NCBI GenBank assembly: GCA_021464245.1
Contig: JADCRB010000099.1
Span: forward strand, 248,001 to 312,000
Length of the DNA: 64,000 bases
Direction: 5' to 3'
DNA from: Carallia brachiata
Taxonomy: Eukaryota; Streptophyta; Magnoliopsida; Malpighiales; Rhizophoraceae
This document shows positions 1 through 13,500 of this stretch, one piece after another; position 1 is the first letter of the stretch, and each line of letters opens with the position of its first letter. The translations under genes and the position numbers were made by a program. Under the pieces are notes generated by a model, which was not told where the DNA came from, searched no databases, and was given only the letters and a program-made list of their open reading frames with translations.

Positions 1-244
1 ACAAAGCCACGGGTAATCTGAAGGACTCATTGAACTCAATTTTCCCCTCACCAACACCAGACCCAAGTGAAGGAACAACGGCATTAGTAGACCCGGAACG
101 ACACCCATTTTCCCACTGGATGAGGACGGAGCGAAGGGACCTCAAAGACTGAGACGGAGGCCAAGGCTTAATCTCTTGAATATGGATCAGATAATGTAGT
201 TGAGCAGAGGTTTTCCTACCCTTTGAACTCGGACCCAGAACCAT
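1..244 (-). CDS. NT-C2 (EEIG1/EHBP1 N-terminal) domain protein, first exon, partial
   Basis: The minus strand reads from an ATG at 244-242 without a stop to the window edge, giving 81 codons. The product begins MVLGPSSKGRKTSAQLHYLI and continues through IKPWPPSQSLRSLRSVLIQW and GEGKIEFNESFRLPV. This is the conserved opening of plant proteins with an EEIG1/EHBP1-type N-terminal C2 domain: a basic patch, then 'PWPPSQSLRS.R.V.IQWENG', then 'G.IEFNESF'. In this family the domain is thought to act as a membrane or scaffold contact module, usually followed by long coiled coils. Only this N-terminal part is present; the rest lies to the left of the window. The start is the first ATG in frame and sits where family members start. 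The family call rests on recognised motifs; the exact orthologue is not determined. Confidence 0.8.
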   Translation of the reverse strand, partial: MVLGPSSKGRKTSAQLHYLIHIQEIKPWPPSQSLRSLRSVLIQWENGCRSGSTNAVVPSLGSGVGEGKIEFNESFRLPVAL

Positions 245-3200
245 TGTTCATCAAGATTTACTATTCCACAATGCCAATGCTACCAACCTACAAGATCTTC
301 ACTTTAGAGTCCTATACTAATACACTAATACTCCACAAGCAAAAAAAAGCAGAAAAAGCAAGTAATTATAAGTCCACCAGAGAAATTATGAAAAAGAAGA
401 GAAAAAAAGTAGCAAAGAAGGAGACATTCCATTCAGGATCTACACATTTATCTTCTGACTAAGAAAGATAAGAGCTTCCAGTTCAATGCGAAAAAAAGGA
501 CAGAAATAAACTGTGTGAGATACTATCCACTGATTAAAACGCAAGTTTAAAGAAGGAAAAATGATGGGAAAAAGTACCCAAAAAAAACCACAGCCATGTA
601 AAATGAAACACTGCGGACAAGATATTGTTGCTCGAACAAACGGATTACGAAGACTGACTCTTAGGCAGCCAGATCTCTAGAAAGAAAATCAACCCCAACA
701 AAAATTTTACCAAAAAGACAGAAGATCATCAATGCATCATCATAATGTAAAAAAATAAAAAATAAAAAAAGGAAAGATTTTAAGAAGGAATCTTTCACTT
801 TGGAAAAGGGTTGCATTGTATTGCATTGCATAATAAAATTAACAGCATATTTCTGCAAGTGTGTGCCACCCACATTTCCTTCTTAATCGGACCTTACCTG
901 CAAATCGAGTGTCGGTGGCCGATTTGTTGTGTGTGTGTGTGTGTGTGAGGTTACTACCAACAGAAGCAAAAATGCTTTCTGCTGGCTGTTACACCTTACA
1001 ACAAGAGAAGAACAAATGACTCAGAAACAAACTAGAAGAAGAAGACGAAGAAGAAGAAGAGGAATGCCTCCTTACTAAAGTAAGTGAAAGACTATAAAGA
1101 AAAATGGAAAAGAAACAGCAAAAAGTCGGAGGCGAAGAAGAAATATAGAATGGTAATGGAGAATTTCCAAAGGTGGTCTCTGTTTTCTTTTGTGTTGTTT
1201 TGTTTTGTGTTGTTTTGTTTTTGTTTTTTTTTTGCCAGTACTAATTGTGAGTGAATGAATTAATTAATTAATTAAATTAAAAATCAAGGGGAACGTTGTC
1301 TTTTTAACTCGGAGGAATTTGAGTACGCGCTGCAGGAGGAGTTGCCTCAGCACGCTCCAATCATGCCGTCATATGAGACGCTATGCACGGCCAGTGAAGG
1401 CTCGTTCCCCCACGGCAACCGCCTTATTTTGGGTGAGCAATTTAACGGAGTTGCTGACGGCTATTTTGAGGCGCGTGGAGTGGGGTTACTGATGCAGCGT
1501 CGTTTTCAAAGCCTCGCGAGGCTTTGCTGTTGCTGGGTTTATTATGATCACCGACAACAAAACAAAGTGTAGTTACCACGTTGACGTTGTGGTTGAGTGA
1601 AGTAATCACCCACCGAACTCTAGTTAAATCTTGTCTTGTTACATAGTTAACTGCTTGACCATCAAACAGGTCCGCCCACTCGGCCACTTCCCAGCTCCGC
1701 TCAATCATCTACACCCCACCACCAACAATTTGTGTTACCTTTATAGGGCCTGGCTTATTGCTTCCTTCCTTCCTTTCTTCTTTCCCGTCTTCTTGTTGAG
1801 TTGTACCATGAAAAAATTGCTCCTTTTTATTAGTGCACGATAATTGTTAAAGGTGTTTGTTAATTTTATTTATTTATTTAATTAAATAATATTAACTCAT
1901 GATTTTATACTATTTAAATATTATTTTTAATTATTTTATTTAAGTTGACACTATTTATTATGTAGTGTAAGATTATAAGTAAATTATACTCATTTAAAAA
2001 AAAAGAATCAAAATAAAAATCCTCTCTATGTTTACAAGATTAATTGGCCTCCTGAATGAATGACTACATTTTTTGATTTTTTTGTTGTCAAAAAAATATT
2101 ATTTAATAATCGTCATCCTACGACTAGAGAGGTAAAAGAAAAAATACCACTAGAAAGGATACTTGACTTCCTTCCTTTCTTTAATCTTAATTCTTTAGTA
2201 CAAGCAAGAAACAAAAGATAAATCAAATAATAACAAAGAGGGATTTGTTGAGGAGAACTTATCTTTAACCAAACTTTAAAGTCCCATGGTAGAAGGCTAG
2301 AAGTAGAAGGCCATTACTTATATTTCATTTGTTTAGTTTAAACCTAAAGCTGTATGAGAACCAAACTGCGTTGGGATTCTTAGGCCATAAAGTTTTAAGA
2401 AGCATTTTTCCTAGACGAATGAAAATAAAAAACAAAAAATGAAAAAAGAAACCCAGGAAGGAGCACACCAATTGACCTCCGTTGCCTTACCCATCATCGA
2501 CATAGTGTACTGCAGGCCATGACTCTGCCGGCCCTGTGGCCATCTCCCCCATGCCCTTTTTTTTTTTTTTTTTAAATTTATAGTAGAGATGATGATTCAT
2601 CGTTAAAAAAGTGATAAGTGAAAGAGTACTGAAATTCGAATCCTATAAAAAGGAACTGGAGTTGGAATCCAAATTTTTCCAGTAGAATACACACAACTTT
2701 CATTACTTTAACTAAGTTACGCACAACACTCCAGCTATTCCTGCATTATGCCAGAAGCCCAGAATTAATATCCGCTGCCCTGCCCACCTTCGTATTCATT
2801 TTAACCACCGCAACGCACGGCAGTCTGCAGTCCAAGGAAGAAAGGCCTAATAGTCTGGACTTGTGTTTAGTTCAAACATACATCTTTGATTCACCTTCGA
2901 TCCAACCTCTTCTTCATTTGATTTCCGTTTTTATCATAAAAAAAAAAAAAATTGCATGTCTCAACTTGTAAGGACTCTGCCACTTGTATCATGTAAGCTC
3001 TTAGTTTCAGGTTTGACTTGAGTGATATAGAGAAAATAATTCTTTTTTTCTTTTTTAGGAGCAAAGGGAGAGAAAAAAATATCCTAATAAAATTTAGGAG
3101 TTTATAGTCAAAAGAATTAAATACGCACTTTGCTTTCAACAATAATAGAAAAGGCTTCCTAATCACTACCTCACTAGTGTTGTATAATTCGCTTTTTCTA

Positions 3201-3261
3201 ATCAAGATTGTAACTTGCGGCTTAGTATGTGGCTATACCATTTTTCATATGCCAATGGCTA
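245..3261. other. Intergenic region between NT-C2 gene and LRR kinase gene
   Basis: No gene could be supported. The first kilobase upstream of the NT-C2 start is probably its promoter and 5' leader. It holds a (GT)n microsatellite at about 929-948, a GAA/GAG-rich stretch near 1036-1062 and an (AATT)n run near 1258-1275. A moderately GC-rich block at 1315-1560 has short open frames on both strands without recognisable domains. From 1850 to 2150 the DNA is extremely AT-rich. The last few hundred bases are the likely 3' untranslated region of the LRR kinase gene. Confidence 0.5.
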
Positions 3262-6200
3262 TCACGTAGAATCCGACTTCTGATCAGCATCTGCCGTGGC
3301 CTGAACTTGAGCAGCATACTGCAGATTCCAAAGGACATCCTCGAAAGATGGACGAGCTGTTGGTTCAGGGGATATGCATTTACTTGTGAGAGAAACCACA
3401 ATCGACAGTGACTCCTGCGAACAAGTTGTTAAAACGATTGGATCCACCATTCTTCTTCGACCATCCTGGCTTCCAAAAGATACCTGCAAGGTGTAAAACA
3501 GCACTCTCAGTGACAAACCGCTGCAAGCAAAAACTAAAGTCACAAAACTCGCTTTTGCAAAGTCACCCAGCATTCAACAATTCGCCTTAGCATGGAAATG
3601 CATGAATGAAATCAATCTGCAATCCTTACAACACAACAGAATGAACGTGGAAACCAACATCTCCAAATGGGTTAATTAGCTTAGGAAAGCTGGATCGGCC
3701 AAGGTATCTTCAAAATGTTTAGATAAGGAAAAGAAAATAATCAAAGGGGTTGCTGAAGGGTAACATACTTGAGAAATAAAATCAGTTCAGCGTAACGATG
3801 TTCAGTTAATTGCACATTAATCAATAGAAAAGCTCTAATAAGGTGGAAAGTTGTGAAAAATCAAATAAGTCGACAGGTTTTAGCATACCATTTCATTGAG
3901 CAAAAATGTTTCTCTTTTCTCAGTTATTATAGGTCCAACGAGTGATTCAAGCAGTATTATCCCAAAGTTGTAGACGTCGTCCTCATCTGAGTTCATCTTG
4001 CGACTGCAGCAAAGATCACCAGAAACTGTTTAAGACATATCATAACAGCGACTCAACAGGCTTCACCAAACACTTCTTATGTGCAATGCTAAGGAAAACA
4101 TAATACATACCTGGATTTTGGTCCCTCACCCTTTGCCTGCAAGCAAGTTAAGATGAATCAGAACAACAACTCGGGACTAGGACACATTCTCCCAGTTGAA
4201 ATTATACGCATAGTGTACCTCAAGTTTATCGGTTTCTTCTGTGATAACGGACATCCCATAATCACTCAGCTTGGGAATCTGGTGCTCATCAAGCAATATA
4301 TTATTTGTCTTCAGTCGATTGTTGAAAAAACCAGGAATCACCCCAGTATGCAAAAAATGCACAGCCTTGGCGACACCAATTAGGATGGACAATCTATCTG
4401 GCCACTTGAGAACTTTTTCTGGACAATACTCTGCATATAGACATGTAATTAAGTTGGACATTGCAATTCTTAAAGTTATCACAAATAAGAAACAGTAAAG
4501 CAGTACTAACTAAAAAGATACATGGTTATTCTGTTTATAATCCTTAACGTAGTGAATAAATAGAAACATACAGGAATAATTTTTTGTTTCTTCATACATA
4601 TTCAAATTAAAAAATAAAAGATCAAATTCTCCCAAAACAGCATATGAACCTGACAGCCGGGCACCATAGTTTCCATTAGGTATGTATTCATTGACGAGGA
4701 AGACTTTGTCGCTACTAAAATCATCTTGTCCACCACCATTAATGCAATAACCCAAAAGACAAACCAAATGTGGATGGTGAAGCTTTGACAGCATATCCAA
4801 GCGAACTTTCAGATTCTGTGTGGACTGCTTCTTCAATAGAGGCAAAGATTTTACAGCAACGTAGTTTCCATTCTCCAATTTTCCTCTGTAAACCTGACAA
4901 AAGAGATGAATCAAATTGAATAAACAAGAACATGGACATCCAGAACTTGTTGGCTAAGCAGTTGCCCTAGGATTGCCCCTTCTGACAAAGTCACAACTAA
5001 ATCAAACTATTGAAATTTACAATCAGTTTTCGGTTCTGTGTTCTGCAATCCTGGAATCTTGCAGTTATTGCTGCAACCAAGGGATTTGGGAGAAACAAAG
5101 TGAGAAGTACCTTCCCACAAAAGCCTTCACCCATAAATGTTGATGAATTAAAGTCTTTTGTGGCTTCCCTCAACTCTTCCAAGGAAAAAACACGACACAG
5201 TAGGCCGCCCTGTGTCCCCAGCTTGGCTACTTGAGAAATGAATCCTAAAAGGAATAGAAAGAAAACGCTTAGCAACCGTTCGAACATTTTGCTTTTATGA
5301 AGAATCAACTGATACATAAATTAATTAGTAGCTTGTGGATTGTGACATCAAAATAGTAACTAACTTAACCTGACAGTTGAAACTTACTGGCATTTGCAAG
5401 AACTTCCGAGGAAACTGCAGTTGGTGAATTATCTTGAACGGCCTTTGAGATTATATTCTTCTCAGATGTCTTGTAACAGTATCTTCTGCACAAAAGGAGA
5501 ACCCCAAATGCCAAAAGTCCAATAAACAGAACAGCTCCTCCAATAATGGCAATCAATACTCCTATGGTTCTACCTCTCGTTCGTTTAGCCTCTCTATTGG
5601 CTTCCTCACAGTACGACTGCGGGTGCTGATTTTGATCATCAATGGACAAGCAATTTCGGCGAAACCTAACAATTATCTTATCTTCCATACTATCCAAGCA
5701 AGAAGGAAGTCTGCCAATAAACATGTTTGCAGAGATGTCAACAAACCCAAGTTTGCCACCGCACGCGAGGTAAGTTGGAAGTGAACCACTCAGCTTATTG
5801 GATTCTAAATTTAAATATCTGATGTTTAGCAAAGAGAACAATGAAGAAGGAGGGGTTCCACTCAGATGATTGAAGGACAAATCAAGGTGTTGAAGTTGAC
5901 TTAACTGACCAAATTGCTCTGGAATTTTCCCTGAGAAAGAATTATTGCTTAGAAGCATCGTAATTAACCCCTTTGGCATAACTGGTAAATCAGAATCGAA
6001 CTTGTTCTCTCTTAAATCCACCACATGCAGGCTAGTCAAGGTGCTTAAATCAGGCAATTTGCCAGTAAGCTGATTTTGGCACAACGCCATATCTGTTAGC
6101 GTTTTGATTCTGGATATTGTCGAAGGAAACTGTCCCACAAACCTGTTAGCCTTCAAGCTCAGAATGGTGAGCTTGGCAAATGAATCCAGCCAATCAGGAA

Positions 6201-6738
6201 CAGTTCCATTAAAGTAGTTGTCGTCCAGTGTCAAAGAATTAAGCTTGACCAATCTTGACAGCTGAGATGGAACTGAACCAAACATAAAATTAGAGCTCAA
6301 ATCCAGAAGTTCAAGCGCGAACAACCTATGAATCTTATCAGGAAGTGGTCCCCAAATCCCCAAAGACACTAAACTAAGGACCCTCAAGCTTGTTAACCTT
6401 GTTAATGTCGTGACAAATGAATCAATTGAGAAATCCTGAGACAAAGTATGGTTCGGAATTGCAAAACCATTGAACTCGCTGACCTTGACAAGCTTGTCTC
6501 CCATAATTTTGAGTTCGGCAACGGAATCGTCCTGGCAAACGATGCTCCAATGTGAAGTTGAAGTGAGGTTGCAGAGATCTGCATTATAACTCTCCCAGGC
6601 GTCCAATACTGGAGGGTACTCCAAATGCTTCCTTAATTGAATTAAAAGTTGATTCTGATAGAATTGCAGCGCAACGGTGCTTTGGATAGCAAAAGACCAT
6701 GAAAGAAAAACCAAAAGAAACCACTTTGTCCACCCCAT
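3262..6738 (-). CDS. Inactive LRR receptor-like kinase (At5g14210/At3g03770 type)
   Basis: Seven exons on the minus strand: 6738-5388, 5244-5111, 4893-4650, 4430-4219, 4136-4111, 4003-3889 and 3483-3262. They join in frame to 767 residues. In order the protein has a signal peptide (about 1-24), an LRR ectodomain (about 100-335) with N-glycosylation sites, a transmembrane helix (about 392-416) and a cytoplasmic kinase-like domain. The P-loop (MGEGFCGKVYRG) and the lysine of VAVKSL are kept. The HRD loop is replaced by GFFNNRLKTNNILL, DFG reads SDYG, and the activation loop/APE region is missing, so phosphotransfer is unlikely. The C-terminal lobe ends PSFEDVLWNLQYAAQVQA, a family signature. 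An in-frame TTG codon lies 13 codons upstream, but 6738 is the first ATG and is followed directly by the signal peptide. Such proteins are thought to signal through partner kinases; the ligand is unknown. The exon model is strong; exact orthology is inferred. Confidence 0.9.
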
Positions 6739-7432
6739 TGACGACAAGTTAAAGCACAAGGCCGGAAACTTCACCAAGTTACAGAAAATCCTAGGAACAT
6801 TACCAACTCAAGGAGACGCAAAAACAGATCCATGAAAATTGAAAAGAAGCTCCTATAGTAGACATGACCCCATGTGAACGTTAGGCCTTGTCCTTTGGTT
6901 TTAGACTTTATTCTGTACTGTAGGACTCATAAAACAGTTGGCAAAATTTCTCTTATCGCCCGAATTCAAGGTACCAGGAACGTAAATGTCAAAGAGGACC
7001 CGTTTTCGAAGAAAGTAAGTAACGTTGCCAAACTTCTGGGCGTTGTGCAATGCAGCGGAAATCATGGAAACAGGAAAAAAAACAAAAAAGTTAACGAACC
7101 GAAGAATGTCTCTGCGACACTGTCCTGGAGAACAAAGAAGAACCCAGAAATCAAATTATGGAGACCGGTTCAAAGGAAAGGAAGTGAAAATACAAGAGAG
7201 AGAGAGAGAGAGAGAGATAAAACCTTGAAAATCGAAACTATGATAGACTCACTCAGTTTGTGTATTCATTTTCTCATAAATTTAATATATACATTGATCC
7301 AGCTAATAATGTTCTATTTATCTATTTTCAAAAAGGGAAAATAAAAGAGTTAAAGAAATAATTAAATGTAGCCGTTCTGACATAAATGAGTAAGACAAGG
7401 TGTAATATTAAAGAGGTTTATTACGCTGATAT

Positions 7433-7566
7433 ATGCGTAAATAAGTAAAAAATATGTAATTATTTTAAAAATATTTAATAATTTATTTTTAAAAAAATTT
7501 AATATATTTTTTATAATTTAACAATTTAAATTTTGTGTATTCACTATATTTTTTTTAAGTGTAGCC
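7433..7566. repeat. AT-rich dispersed repeat, copy 1
   Basis: Contains the core 'aatttaatatattttttata' followed by 'atttaacaatttaaa'. It closely matches the block at 21945-22110, which has 'aatttaatatatattttata' and 'atttaataatttaat' in the same order and spacing. It is probably a remnant of an AT-rich MITE or scaffold-attachment-like sequence. No clean terminal repeats were found. Confidence 0.4.
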
Positions 7567-8819
7567 AAATATGTTTTTCTGGTATTATTAATAATGAAAG
7601 TGGACTACTATAATGGAATGGGATGGTGGTGGTGGCAGTTGATACATACCGCACACAAAGGGAGACACCGGACAAGTAAAAGAGGAATTAATTAACTGAC
7701 AACGGTTCTTAAATTGTGAAGCAGTCCTAAAAAATAAAAAGAAGGAGCGCGACAAGCCGAGTGGGGCTAATTTTGTATGCAGAACAATGGTAGAAAAGAA
7801 GAAGACTTTGATTTGCATAGGAGTTGTGCTATGTTGTGTTGGGTGGCATTGCTTCGTCAGTCTGTGTGCTGTACTGTACTGGCTGATTAACTTTCTAACA
7901 AGAAGAGATCCGTCTTTTTTTTTTTTTTTTTTCTTGTGCGTTTGGTTTGGCATAGCTATGATTGTCTTTTGTTGTTCAACCATTTATTTTGTCTTGGCCT
8001 TATTCTTATTATTATTAAAAAGCTGAGATTCTCTTGAAAGTTAGCGTCCTTGGATCCGACACCTTTCATATTTTGCAACAACTGTTTGAATTTATGCATT
8101 AAAAAAAAACAACAATTGTTTGAATTTATTGTACCGTTGGGGCAACGATTTTTTTTTTTTTTGAATTCTGCCCAAATTTCTAAATTACCCTTTTCATAAA
8201 GTTTCTTATATCTTGGACTAATTGGCTGGCCTTTCTCTTTTTTTTTTTTTTTGGTTTGTTGGGGGGGGGGGGAGGGGGTTTCAGCAGTCTTAATCTTTTT
8301 GGAATCATCAAAGACTAATGATATTATATCATTCTGGGTTAGGAACCCCCACCTCAAGATCCTAAATCCTAATTACGTGGGCCCAGAGTACTGACCGTAA
8401 CAGAGAACCGCCTTTCTTTGCTTTCGTTCTTTCTGGGGGAGGAGTGCAATCAATAAAGCCACGTTCTTTCTTTCTTAATTAGAAAACAGAAAGCCGATGC
8501 CCCCGCGACCATGAAATTAGATTAGAAAAATGCTGACCATTTAATTTGTTTTTTTTTTTTTAAAGGATGGAACCAATGGCCCAATGGGTATGGCCGTCCG
8601 TATGGGTCTTCTTTCTTTCTTTCTTTCATTCTTTGTTTGTCGCTGACGGGTTTTTCTTTTCCAATTTGAGCGACGGAGAGCAGTCCAGTTGAGTCCAGTC
8701 CTGTATTAAAAAGATTTCAAAGTTGGAGAAGAGACGGGGTCAGGTCTGCTTGGTAGAATATTAATTCATTAACTATATAGATAGAACAGAAATACTACTA
8801 CTTCGGCAACTTGGCGAAC

Positions 8820-8841
8820 GGATGGATGGATGGATGGATGG
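8820..8841. repeat. GGAT tetranucleotide microsatellite
   Basis: Five tandem copies of a GGAT/ATGG unit read directly from the sequence; a simple repeat in intergenic DNA. Confidence 0.85.
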
Positions 8842-9189
8842 AGATTTGGGAGGCTGCATGTTATTGTTTTGCCTGTATTGTCGGTCATTCTTCATCCTGA
8901 AGCCGACGGATCAATGCAATCCATTTAAGACTGCCTTTAACGCTTTGCCTAGTAGTAGTCCACCATCAACATGGCTGATTTGCCCCAAGAAAACAAAGCC
9001 GACAGCAAGGGTAGGCAATAAATTAAAGCGAGAAAAACGGGACTTTACTTTGACAGATTCAATGGATTGAAACCTTGGAACCACACTCACACTATTCGGC
9101 CGAGCCCACAAATTCCCCCCTCTAAACAGCTTGCAATACTAACATTATATTGTATAAAATTGCATAGTCAACACGCCGCTCGTTCACGA

Positions 9190-9211
9190 CAGGACAGGAC
9201 AGGACAGGACA
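9190..9211. repeat. GACAG pentanucleotide microsatellite
   Basis: Four tandem GACAG units in intergenic DNA. A short GACA-type repeat follows near 9426-9437. Confidence 0.85.
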
Positions 9212-10088
9212 GTGTACCCTCTTGCCTTACCAATTGAGAAAGGGAATAGGTAATCCTCAACAATAATAATAAATAATAATAATAAAGAAAAGAAATTCGG
9301 AGAATAATCTCAAAGAACCTATCACAAAATAAAGCGGAAATCATACCATAACTCGCTAGTAAAAGTTGGGCAATGCAAACAGAAAGCGACAATGACACGA
9401 CTCGTGTGGGAAACCATTATTTAGGCAGACAGACAGACCGGCCACTAATAAATTACGATTATCAGTCAATCACTAGCGGCCAAAGTGTCTTAGGCTTTTG
9501 TATTATCCAAGGACCAAGCCCGACTGTCTAATCTACAACCTCACCATGGCATGCCCAGTCTTAGTTATTCCTTAATTAGGCGAGTCAGTTTTGTGGATGT
9601 TCAAAAAAAGTAGACATGAAAAAGAGGTACGACAATGACTGATTCTTTTATTTGATTAGATAATTATTATTTATGATATAAAAATAAAAAAAATATATTT
9701 ATTTTTATTATAAATATTAATCATTTAATTATACAAAATAATCAGTCAATTACTATAAATATTTTTCCATCTACTTTTTCTTGCATTAGAGTGTTAAATG
9801 ACCAAAAGCGTAATTCAAATTTCTTGCAATTGAGAAGTGTTCCACTGTTGGGGCGGTCACGAGTGGGGGCATGCAAAGGATCTAAGTGACTAGCCCCATT
9901 GCCTTCTTTCGGATCACCCTCTACGCTTAGATTTTGGCATGCTGCGTTCATGCCAAAAAGAAGTCTTAGCATTTTGTTTTTTATTAATTTTTTGGGAGTT
10001 ACAGTATGACTCGTCGACTCCTCATAAGGTCGAGATATTTCGTTCTGCGAAAGGAAAGCACGTTGTTCGGAATTTATCAAGGACCCCA

Positions 10089-10110
10089 CCCCCCCCCCCC
10101 CCCCCCCCCC
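10089..10110. repeat. Poly(C) tract of 22
   Basis: Uninterrupted cytosines between PPOX and the LRR kinase gene. Runs this long are unusual in plant DNA and unreliable in sequencing. It lies about 430 bp beyond the PPOX stop codon. Confidence 0.8.
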
Positions 10111-10543
10111 AACCAACAAAAAAAAGCCAGCTTCAGAGAGGCAACATTCAGATCCTCATTGATCAGAAACCCACTATCATTCATCACCATTGATAATGGA
10201 GAGTCCGAACTGATAAGCAAACACAGGAGGGCGAAAGAAGGAAGTTTCTATGTTTATGGTGATCCAAACTTTCCTCTTTTTTTTTGTTGCCCTTCTATGC
10301 CTTTCTGTGTTTTGTCATCTTATTTCAGAGATCGCAAAATCCAGTCTTCAAACTTAATGTTTATGATGATTGAGTAGACTTACAGACATGCTAAGTATCT
10401 TACAATAGGGACAATTTAATATAACCCGAGTACAAGGTAATTAAACAACAGATACACAGTATTGCTTGATCTACCCTCAACTCTTTTTTACATTTTGGCG
10501 CATTGAAATACACCATTCAGCGGAATGAATAATCAGGCAACGA

Positions 10544-13500
10544 TTATGACCCTTTTTCTGGTATATTCCCATCCGAAGAAGACTCCAAGTAGGAAATCAC
10601 ATGATCGGCTGCTTTGCATCCAGAGGCTATCGCTTTGCCAACGGCCAATCCACCTTTATGGTTACCTACAAAGATGCACACAACACCAACACCGATAAGG
10701 GGGAAAAACGACACTGAACAGCACCAGTCATCATAATCCAAAACTTCGAGTCAATCAATCATCACCTGCGTAGAAGAATCCAGGAAGGTTTTTCTCCATT
10801 TTCTCGATGGCTTCCAGCACTGAACCATAGTTCCGGCCATACAAGGGGAATGCTTTACTCCAGTAGAAATGACTGGAAATGAGTTTGCAATATATTTATT
10901 TCTAGCATAAATTCCACCAAATAGAGTGTAAATATAAATGCATAAAGGCACAAGTTTCAAGTTGATTATATACTTCACAAATATGGGCTCCCCTTCAGCT
11001 CCTAACAACTGCCTTAGATCAGAAGTAACAATCTTTTTCAGATCATCCCTAAAACGATAATCAGAGAGAGAAAAGAAGTTAGCAGTACAAAATATAGACC
11101 AACATTGATGCAATTTGAAAATGAATTTGTGAATTATGTGCGTGTCTTCGGGGCGTGAGTGCATGAGAGATGAATGCAGAATGTATAACATGTGGAAAAA
11201 TTGCCAGAAAACTATGGATATTTTCCAAAAACAAAAGAGAGCTCTCTCTCGTACGTCTTAGCTTGTGCCAGTTCCCTGTTTCGACTGCCACCAACAAAGG
11301 TCGTATACAGATATAAATCACTAGGTGCACGATCAGGAAACATCATAGAGGAAAATAGTGTACCTGTGCAACAAGACAATAATAAGGTGAATGAATAAGC
11401 AGGATTAAATTCAAGCTGCCCCATTGAATTGTGCCTAGGCAAGCATACCAAGAGTTCTTAGACCATTTTGTTGCTCCTTGGAAGGAACAAGGACTCCAAA
11501 TCCTTCAATTGGTCTCTTGATGTTCTCCTTCTTAAAGGTTGTAATTATGACTGATAGAGGCATGTAACTCACCTTCATTAACACATGGCGAAAGAGAATG
11601 ATTAATACCAAAAAAAAAAAAAAAAAAACAAAGCTACCAAAGTTAATAACAAGACATTATCTAAGGTTGCTGCTAAATTGTGAGACCTTGTATTTGATGA
11701 AAACTATGAATGTGCCCATTGAAAAACAAGTTTGTGTAGCACATCAATTGACTTGTGGTCTAAATAAGTACAATATCATTTGAAAGCAGAGAAATTACAA
11801 GTACTTGGACAACAAAAAATTCATGAGCAACTTACTAAATTTTGAAAGATGAAAACCTGCTATGATACTCTGTATGAATTAAGCACTAACCACTTTAATG
11901 CTGTTCATTGGTCTGCCATTATTCATAATGCAAGGATATTTGAATATTTTGTGCTCATAATGCTAATAGACTCACATAAATGTGCGCAATTTTTGGAACA
12001 GCAGATTTTCTGCAGGAAAAGTACCTCAGGAACAAAGTCCAAGGGAAAGAGAGTTCTGCTTTTTGTAATCTTCATCTCTTTGACATTGCACAATGGAGCC
12101 TAACACAAAAAAGACTGTTGTTAGCCATATGGACTCGGGTAATCCGTCCACAGTAGATATTTGCATTTTTTAGTGTAAAACTCAGGAGCAATGAAATAGA
12201 AAAGGCGATGATATTGAAAGCTCAGACCGAAATGACTTAAATAGAGACATTCAAATAAGCTACAACTGACACTTGATCTAGCGCGTGGTGTCTCAATAAG
12301 AAAATAAATTAACCACCACAAATATTTTCTACAAGAAAAACTACTAACTGTCATGATCACAGCATCATAAGATGGGTCCTGATCTTGTTTGTCACCCTTA
12401 GAAGCATAGGAAATTGACCAATTCTCCAACTTGCCATCAGGACTGTAAGACAATGAAAAGACCTTTGATTCCAGTTTAAGCTCATCTTTCCTCAACTCTT
12501 TGCATAATGTATCTGTGAGTGTCTGCAAAAACACACAGCAGAAAACAAGCTCACCTTCGAGGCTCTATGATTCAGCAAGCAGGTAGAAGATTTAATCGTA
12601 AAAATATTTAAACAATAGTGCGGTTTCAGGTTTATCAATTTAGCCAATCTTTCCCAAACAAATAATGAGGTACGGTCATAGCTACCATGACACTTTTAAA
12701 AATGAATAATAACAAACAATAAGCTGCTGCTTTACTAAGAATCTAATTTTGAAACAGGAAATTTAAATATCAACTGTGCCTTCTAAACAATGTGAACAGT
12801 CTATACTCTATAGCCTAGATTCAAATTCTGCTAAATTGATGGCAGAGCTGCATACTCGCAGAGACCACAAAAAAAAAAAACTCCTTGCTTCACTGAAAGT
12901 GATATCCACTGGCTCTTCAACAACAGTAACGGTAGCCTATATGATCTAAAGACAAAGAATGCAACTGGAATTTTGATATCGTATATATACAGATGACTTA
13001 ATAATACCAAGGTACAACAGATGAACTACATCTTTTGGGAAGAAACGTTACCCAAAAACATCTACCTGCATCCCGCCCAGGAAAGAAAATGAACCATGTT
13101 GATGTTTTTTGTTCCCTTGAGAACCATTTTTATCTCCGCTCCTCTCCTTTTTAGCAGATAACTTTGCTTGAACTGCCCCAGCTACAATAGAGCCAAACCT
13201 GGCAATATAAATTGTTTTCAGGTTAATCTGGCGAATCAAGCGGCAAGTGTGACTACATAACGGAACATACGTGGACATTTACTGTGCCAGCCATTCATTA
13301 GTTCTTGAATCCCGGTCGTTTTCTAATGCCTAGACGACTAAGAAAGGTTTTATCAGTGACATTAGCAACAATAGATCCGAGTCCTAGGTTGATACGTATG
13401 AAAATGTGGTTGCCAGCTTGTTGCAAACAAACTGACACGCAGCACAAACAGGTTTCAGCAATTAGGAAGTTGGAATAGATAAAAAGCCGCAGAGAGCTAC

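Larger units (their letters stand above)
6739..10543. other. Intergenic: LRR kinase promoter side and PPOX 3' side
   Basis: Upstream of the LRR kinase start and downstream of the PPOX stop. I see no gene. A (GA)n tract lies at about 7195-7217, in the likely leader or promoter of the kinase gene. An AT-rich block at 7433-7566 resembles another at 21945-22110. Short tandem repeats occur at 8820-8841 (GGAT units) and 9190-9211 (GACAG units). A run of 12 G lies at 8261-8272 and a run of 22 C at 10089-10110. Open frames in this stretch are low-complexity translations. Confidence 0.5.

Noticed and set aside
2625..2660. tRNA-like 'aaattcgaatcc' word
   Set aside because: No acceptor or anticodon stems around it.
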